Positions 58,990 through 64,000 of a stretch of 64,000 nt of DNA are shown in pieces. Each line of letters starts with the position of its first letter. Within the stretch, counting starts at the first letter, position 1. The stretch is from Termitomyces sp. T153 (Eukaryota > Basidiomycota > Agaricomycetes > Agaricales > Lyophyllaceae): assembly GCA_018296165.2 (NCBI GenBank), contig JACKQL020000008.1, positions 1 through 64,000 on the forward strand, written 5' to 3'. The notes under the pieces were generated by a model. The model ran no database searches, was not told the DNA's origin, and saw only the letters and a program-made list of their open reading frames with translations. The position numbers and the translations under genes were made by a program.

Positions 58990-60715
58990 ATTGTCATGTC
59001 TACAAGTACAATGTGGTTAAAAAAAATTCAAATCTGGCATAACATGCACCTACACCCTAAGAGTCATGCCTTCTTCTGCAATCCATCCTACAACAGTCCA
59101 GCTCAACATGCCCATCTCCTTAAAACAAAGGATGTCTGCATCATTAACCCATTTCAAACTATATTTGTCTGCCTTTCAATAAAAAACATCAGAACAGATC
59201 TTGAGACAGATAGCAGATACTGGAGGCTGGAGTGGACAGGAGACTGACAGCTCTACATTGGACAGAAGTGAGGATCAGACAGCAGGCACCAGATAGCAGA
59301 CAGCCAGCAGGTTAAGGGGCAATATGATGACTTTGGAACAAAAAAAAAGACTACTCACTTGCCCTGGATATTCAGCAGATTTCCTTTCTTGCTCCACTGA
59401 GCAGCTGTCCTCCATAAGAGGTTTTCCTCCTCAACATTGCTCACAGCCACATTGTACTGTGAAAATGCCTCTAGTCATGAGCTGTCAAGATCCTCAACCA
59501 CCCAGCAAGTTTTTTATTTCCTGATTTATTTCCTTTGACATTGTTTGCCAGATCATGTCCCTGATAGAAATTTGCATGAGTGCCCTTGGATCTTTATGTT
59601 GGTTATATGGTCTTGAGGAATTTTTTATGTAGTTTCCAACTTTCTACCAGAAGGCATTTGAAGTCTGGATTTAGCAAATGTGAATGGGGACTCACCTTGA
59701 TTTTCTCTGCCCACTCTTCACTCTTCTCCGGTTTCTAGTGCTGTTCCCTTGCTGGCCCAATAGTTGAAAATATCAGTGAGGATTTGATCTTTTAAGATGG
59801 TGGTTCTAGCCTGACAATTTGGCTCTCACTGGTATATTTCCTTATATAGTTCAAAAATTGCCCTCTCATCTGCAGTGAAGAGTGGTTCTGTTTGTCTTTT
59901 TTTCAGAGAAAATATTGGTTCTGGTGCCTGGCAGACATTGGGTATGGGCTCATTGGACAAGGACATTTTGTAGGCCCATTTGTTAAATTCAATTTTTGTC
60001 AAAACTGAATTACATGATCTTTCACTCACATGAAAAACTTTCATAGAAAATGCACTGGAGCCATCATCTGCCCACTGGAGCAGATGAATGCTGGCTGGGA
60101 AGGTCTGTCTCTCTCTGTGTCAAAAAACTGTCTGTCTCTTCATTAAATTGTCTTGCACCAATTGAAGAATGTCCATAGATGGCCTACTAGATCAGATGAC
60201 CTACTGGATCCAATGCCTGTTCAGCAGACCAGACATCAGCTGGCAGTCCACAAGTTCCACCAATTCAATCAAATTGTCTTGTACCAGTCTTGCTAATTTT
60301 TTCCTCACCTACTAAGGCACACATAAATTTCAGAAAACCTTGAAGAACTACACCAGCTGTGAGGAAATCTGATTTGTTGCTAATGTCACCAACACCAATG
60401 AATATCTGTTTTTCTATTGTCCCTTCTATTGTCCATCTTGGCAGACAGTCTGATGGTGGCTTTCCTACCTTAGCCTAGTGCATATCACTCGAGGAAAACT
60501 TTCACAACAAAATTTTCTTTAAGAATACCTAATGTTGTGGAAAGATTGCTGATATCAATCATCATCTGTTGCACATCACTTGCACCTCTTCACATCAACC
60601 AATCATCCTGTATGGGGCTCATAACAATTTTTATTTCCCATCTCATACATGCTGTTACATATATTCCAGGAAATCACCTGCTGGCAGGCATACTCTTTGA
60701 CACCTCATTTTCACC
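58990..60715. other. No recognised gene; one small coding-like fragment
   Basis: A 72-codon minus frame at 59826-60044 (NKWAYKMSLSNEPIPNVCQA) has coding-like composition but no family. The rest is degenerate, with scattered GCAGACAG-type phrases at 59200-59310. Confidence 0.4.
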
Positions 60716-63700
60716 ATGAATTTGAATGCTATGATGAAGCACCAGCATTGCAAGCAACCAAAACCTACAGTTCTCAGGCAAAGAGCTCTTATGCCTGCTG
60801 AAGAAAAGACAAGAGTCATCCAGAACTCTAGAGGATTACCTATACTGGTAGAAGAACAAGTGCCCATTGGTCCAATTCCAGTTGTCACTTCTGCTGTACC
60901 ATTCTCAGCCACTCATGAGGACCATGATTTCTTTGGGGATGCTACAATGGTAGATGATATATATCCTGTCCCCATGAAGCATGGCAAGGAAAATTTTCAT
61001 GGAAAAATTGTGCAACATATTATTGTTCATATCTTATAGACACAGGCAGACTATTTCAATGACTTCATCAACTATGTTCCACAGTTGCTCAATGGTTTAC
61101 TTAGTCATGAATCCATTGGTGATATTAGCCATTGTCATGCATGTCCTGACAAACATCTTGCACAATAGCAATGCTGTGATTGCATTGGTTCAAGACTTTT
61201 TTGTCATAGGTGTTTATGCCAAACACACCAGTCCAACCCACTTCACCAACCACAGATATGGAATGGCAAATACTTCCAGCCCATGAACTTATCTGATGCA
61301 GGTGGCTATTTCTATGTTTCCCACAATGCAATTCACAATTGCCATGGTGGCATGACCTGGATGAATGTTCTTGAGGACTATGAACAAAAAAATGACATTA
61401 AAGAGCAAGACTTCCTACAAGCCATCCAGAGTATGTCAACATTGTCACGGTGTTATCAGGCATGCTGAAATTACTAATACAGGTCATGATGAACCAATTG
61501 ATATCAATGTAGAAACAGGGATCAATAGAAACATGTTTCCAGCACTGAATCCACCAGCAGAAATGTAGTTTTTATCAAGTAATCCATCCCTGATAATGCA
61601 GTTTTTAGCAGTGGATCCATCCTACAGAGTGGTAGATCTGCTGTCTATTAGTTGCTGCAGAAGAAGCAATGGTTTTTGTCAGCAGATTCCATGGATCTAG
61701 GGCCAAATCTGTCAAATGTCTCTATACCTACCTCACATGCTGAGATTCTGGCTAGAATTCAGATACTAGAGGAGGAGCAACAGGAACTAGAGGACAATGA
61801 CACCATGGAAGGTGGAGAACTGCCATTGGAACAAGTACCAATGGAAGATGTTCCTTCACATGGACCACATGAAGTGGAGGAAAATCATACTGCTCATGTT
61901 GATGGACTTCCTCTCTCTGCAGCCACTGCTGGTTTCAATCTGCCATCTGCATATGAGTGCCATATTGAGAGAATTGATTGCTTTGGAAACCTAACTGCAC
62001 ACATTGTACACACAACTGGTGTGCACTACATCACTGGTGTTGCATGCAAGTGCTCTGGCCAAGATGTCTGGTTCAAGAATCTCATTCACTCCCAGCTGAT
62101 TCCCAGCACTTTCAACTGGATGAGAACATATTTTACAACACCTGTTCTGGACAATTTTTGTCTGACTGATTTAGAGGGCAAAGCCTCTGCTTATCAGTAT
62201 TGGCAGAAACTTGTGAGGATTACTTCATCAATTGCTTCTTCAGGTTAAGTAGATAACCTCTATCATGAATTACAATGACTTTTGCATTCATGGGCACTGG
62301 TTGAAAAAATTGGAATGGGCAGGTTTTTGACATGATGACAAAAGAACCAATGGCACCAGAGCATGGTGAGCTTGCAATATTCTGTCCCACTTGCCCTCAA
62401 CCAGGAGTGAATATTCTGTCAAACTGGGAAGAAGATCCAGTTCAGTGAAAGTTTAATCACTCATTGATGATGGATGGAAACTTCAAGGCAGATCATGTCC
62501 ATCATCATAATCCTGCTCAGGATGTATGACATTCTGAAGGAGGTGGAATGATGCCCAGGAGGGATTAACTTGGTTAATATCTTAAGTTTGCAAAGGATAG
62601 GCCAACAGTGAGTTTTTTCTTGGATTGCTAACATGTGCCATTATTGATTGACTATTAATGTTTGCATCCAAATTGCCCCCATCTGCCATCTGCTATTAAC
62701 CTCCACTCCAGCTATTAACTTGATCCAAACACCCCATCTGATATTTGCCATCTGCCATCCACTATTAACCTCCACTCCAGCTGTCTGCTGGGTCCATTGC
62801 CAGGGAGCTCCTTGTGAGAACACATTCAAGGCCATAGAAAAGGCACTTCTATTGAACAAATCATGTGACATTACTGGAGTTGTTGCAACAGCATGCACCT
62901 GCCACAGCTGCTTTGCTTCCAACAGCATAACAAACTTAACCTATGGTAAAGGCCAAGTGTATACAGACTTTTTCATCACACATGTACTGAAGACAACCAA
63001 CATGGAATCTATTAAGTGTCTCTTGCTGGTATATTACATAGCATGCTAGTGGTGTGTCAAGTTTTTCAAACAATTAGCAGAGGCAGGGGAAGTTTTACCA
63101 GATAATCTACTGGTTGACTATGCAATTGGCCTCCTTCATATCCATGGCCACAAAGAAAATTGCTTTTTCCACTTTGCCCCATCATTTATTCCAGGAGTTT
63201 GCCACATTGCTGGAGAGATAATTGAAAGTCTTTGATCTACTCTCAATGAAGTTTCACAGATGGCACAAACTGCTACTCTTGCACATCAGGCAGAAATTCT
63301 TGATGATCATATATATGACTCCAACTGGAAGAAGTTACTCAATATGGTTCCTTCCCTATGCCAAAAATACTTGACAGCCATTGAGATGAGTGAGGCTGCT
63401 GTTCATTATTTTGCTGAATGGTCCACAGGAATCTCAACATGACTGATATCAAGCTGGGAGGCTGAGATCACCATTGCTGAAAATCTGAGGGACCAAGACA
63501 AAAGGGCAATGGACATTCTTAAGGCTCAGACCATAGGCCTTCAAGCCAGACATGGTGGTAATCTGGCATACACTAGATTAGAAGCTAGTGATAAGACCCA
63601 CTTGTCACTGAGCACCATCTTTGGCATTTCTGACTGGACAGCAGCTGATTAGTTTGACATGGCACAAGTCACAACACTCAGCATGTGGAGCCTAGCCACA

Positions 63701-63960
63701 AGATCTGGAATAGCATAGACTTTGCACAGGATTTTAGCAACCATGAGACTTATTGATTATGAGCCATATCACATGGAGTCTGAACTTTGAATCTAGAACA
63801 ACAAGGCTGGGACCTTTCTTAGCAACAATTGCTAGCAACTTTCTGGGAAACAATACAGCTTTCCCACCAAAAATGGATATATTGATAGTTGTGTGATTTC
63901 TTACTTATCATTTTTCTTGTCAAGCTTACAAACATACTTGAATGGCATTTACACTTCAGG
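60716..63960 (+). pseudogene. KDZ transposase with CxC2-like cysteine cluster, decayed
   Basis: Blocks in order: an N-terminal part from 60716; a cysteine cluster CHACPDKHLAQ, stop, QCCDCIGSRLFCHRCLCQTH (61121-61240) followed by IWNGKYFQPMNLSDAGGYFY, which matches the CxC2 zinc cluster of KDZ transposases; a linker with DCFGNLTAHIVHTTGVHYIT (61977-62036); CPTCPQPGVNILSNWEEDP and DGNFKADH (62382-62497); DITGVVATACTCHSCFAS (62868-62921); then LLHIHGHKENCFFHFAPSFI (63134-63193) and ATLAHQAEILDDHIYDSNWK (63270-63329). The shared 3' sequence ends near 63960. Expected to move a class II element; many stops and shifts make it dead. The family was named by recognition of these blocks. Confidence 0.75.
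62680..62782. repeat. 34-bp direct repeat inside the KDZ gene
   Basis: CATCTGCCATC..CTATTAACCTCCACTCCAGCT occurs at 62680-62713 and 62749-62782, 69 bp apart, with partial phrases between. It interrupts the transposase between two recognisable blocks and looks like a local insertion or duplication. Confidence 0.75.
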
Positions 63961-64000
63961 TATTGACATCAAACTTGCTCTTTTCTTGTGATTGATCAGC

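Overview
The window looks like nuclear DNA of a basidiomycete fungus, probably an Agaricomycete. The evidence is short (about 50 bp) GT-AG introns and a transposon load typical of that group: chromodomain and non-chromodomain Ty3/Gypsy elements, a Tnp2/Plavaka-like transposase and a KDZ transposase with a CxC2-type cysteine cluster. A Boletales-like source is my guess from remembered family resemblance only. Almost everything is decayed. Both flanks are nearly emptied of CpG and rich in CA/TG, as expected from deamination of methylated CpG. Catalytic codons have been hit, and many reading frames are broken by stops and shifts.

Layout: 1-2.2 kb is a Gypsy gag and its LTR (element A). 2.4-4.8 kb is a large conserved protein of unknown function, broken. 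5.1, 14.2, 17.0 and 19.4 kb carry four copies of an odd repeat: opposed arrays of a ~35 bp minisatellite around a short core (foldback-like). 7.1-10.5 kb is a Tnp2/Plavaka-like transposase. 11.1-13.2 kb is a WD40 protein, 14.8-16.1 kb an Rna14/CstF-77-like protein and 17.7-18.6 kb an F-box-like protein, all decayed. 20.3-22.7 kb is a Gypsy gag-protease (F). 24.7-25.8 kb is an LTR (B). 25.8-27.3 kb is the first half of a gene with a Cys-cluster. 28.2-32.4 kb is a gag plus LTR (G). 32.5-33.8 kb is the only clearly intact gene, a five-exon alpha/beta hydrolase in a CpG-rich island. 34.3-34.8 kb is a minisatellite. 37.9-40 kb is a gag-protease (E). 41.3-43.3 kb is a multi-exon gene with a Zn2Cys6-like cluster. 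43.8-47.5 kb is a Gypsy pol (D). 47.7-55.6 kb is a near-complete chromovirus (C). 56.4-57.4 kb is a cluster of tRNA-like SINE modules. 57.9-59.0 kb is an unknown repeated protein. 60.7-64 kb is a KDZ transposase.

The most striking observation is structural. LTR B at 24.7-25.8 kb and the 5' LTR of element C at 54.6-55.6 kb look like the two ends of one insertion. They carry the same 5-bp target duplication (TCAAC/GTTGA), and the coding frames outside them, a minus-strand gene ending at 25,761 and a plus-strand frame starting at 55,640, join in phase across it. This implies that a gene was split by the retrotransposon and then pulled apart by an inversion of roughly 23 kb, with breakpoints near 24.5-24.7 kb and 47.65 kb. 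The inverted segment carries the hydrolase gene. The B/C family also seems to self-prime its reverse transcription as Tf1 does: 13 nt beside the LTR are complementary to 13 nt just downstream of an LTR TATA box. Other leads are the foldback-like repeats, the SINE cluster, the LTR that ends ~80 bp from the hydrolase start codon, and the CpG gradient around that gene.
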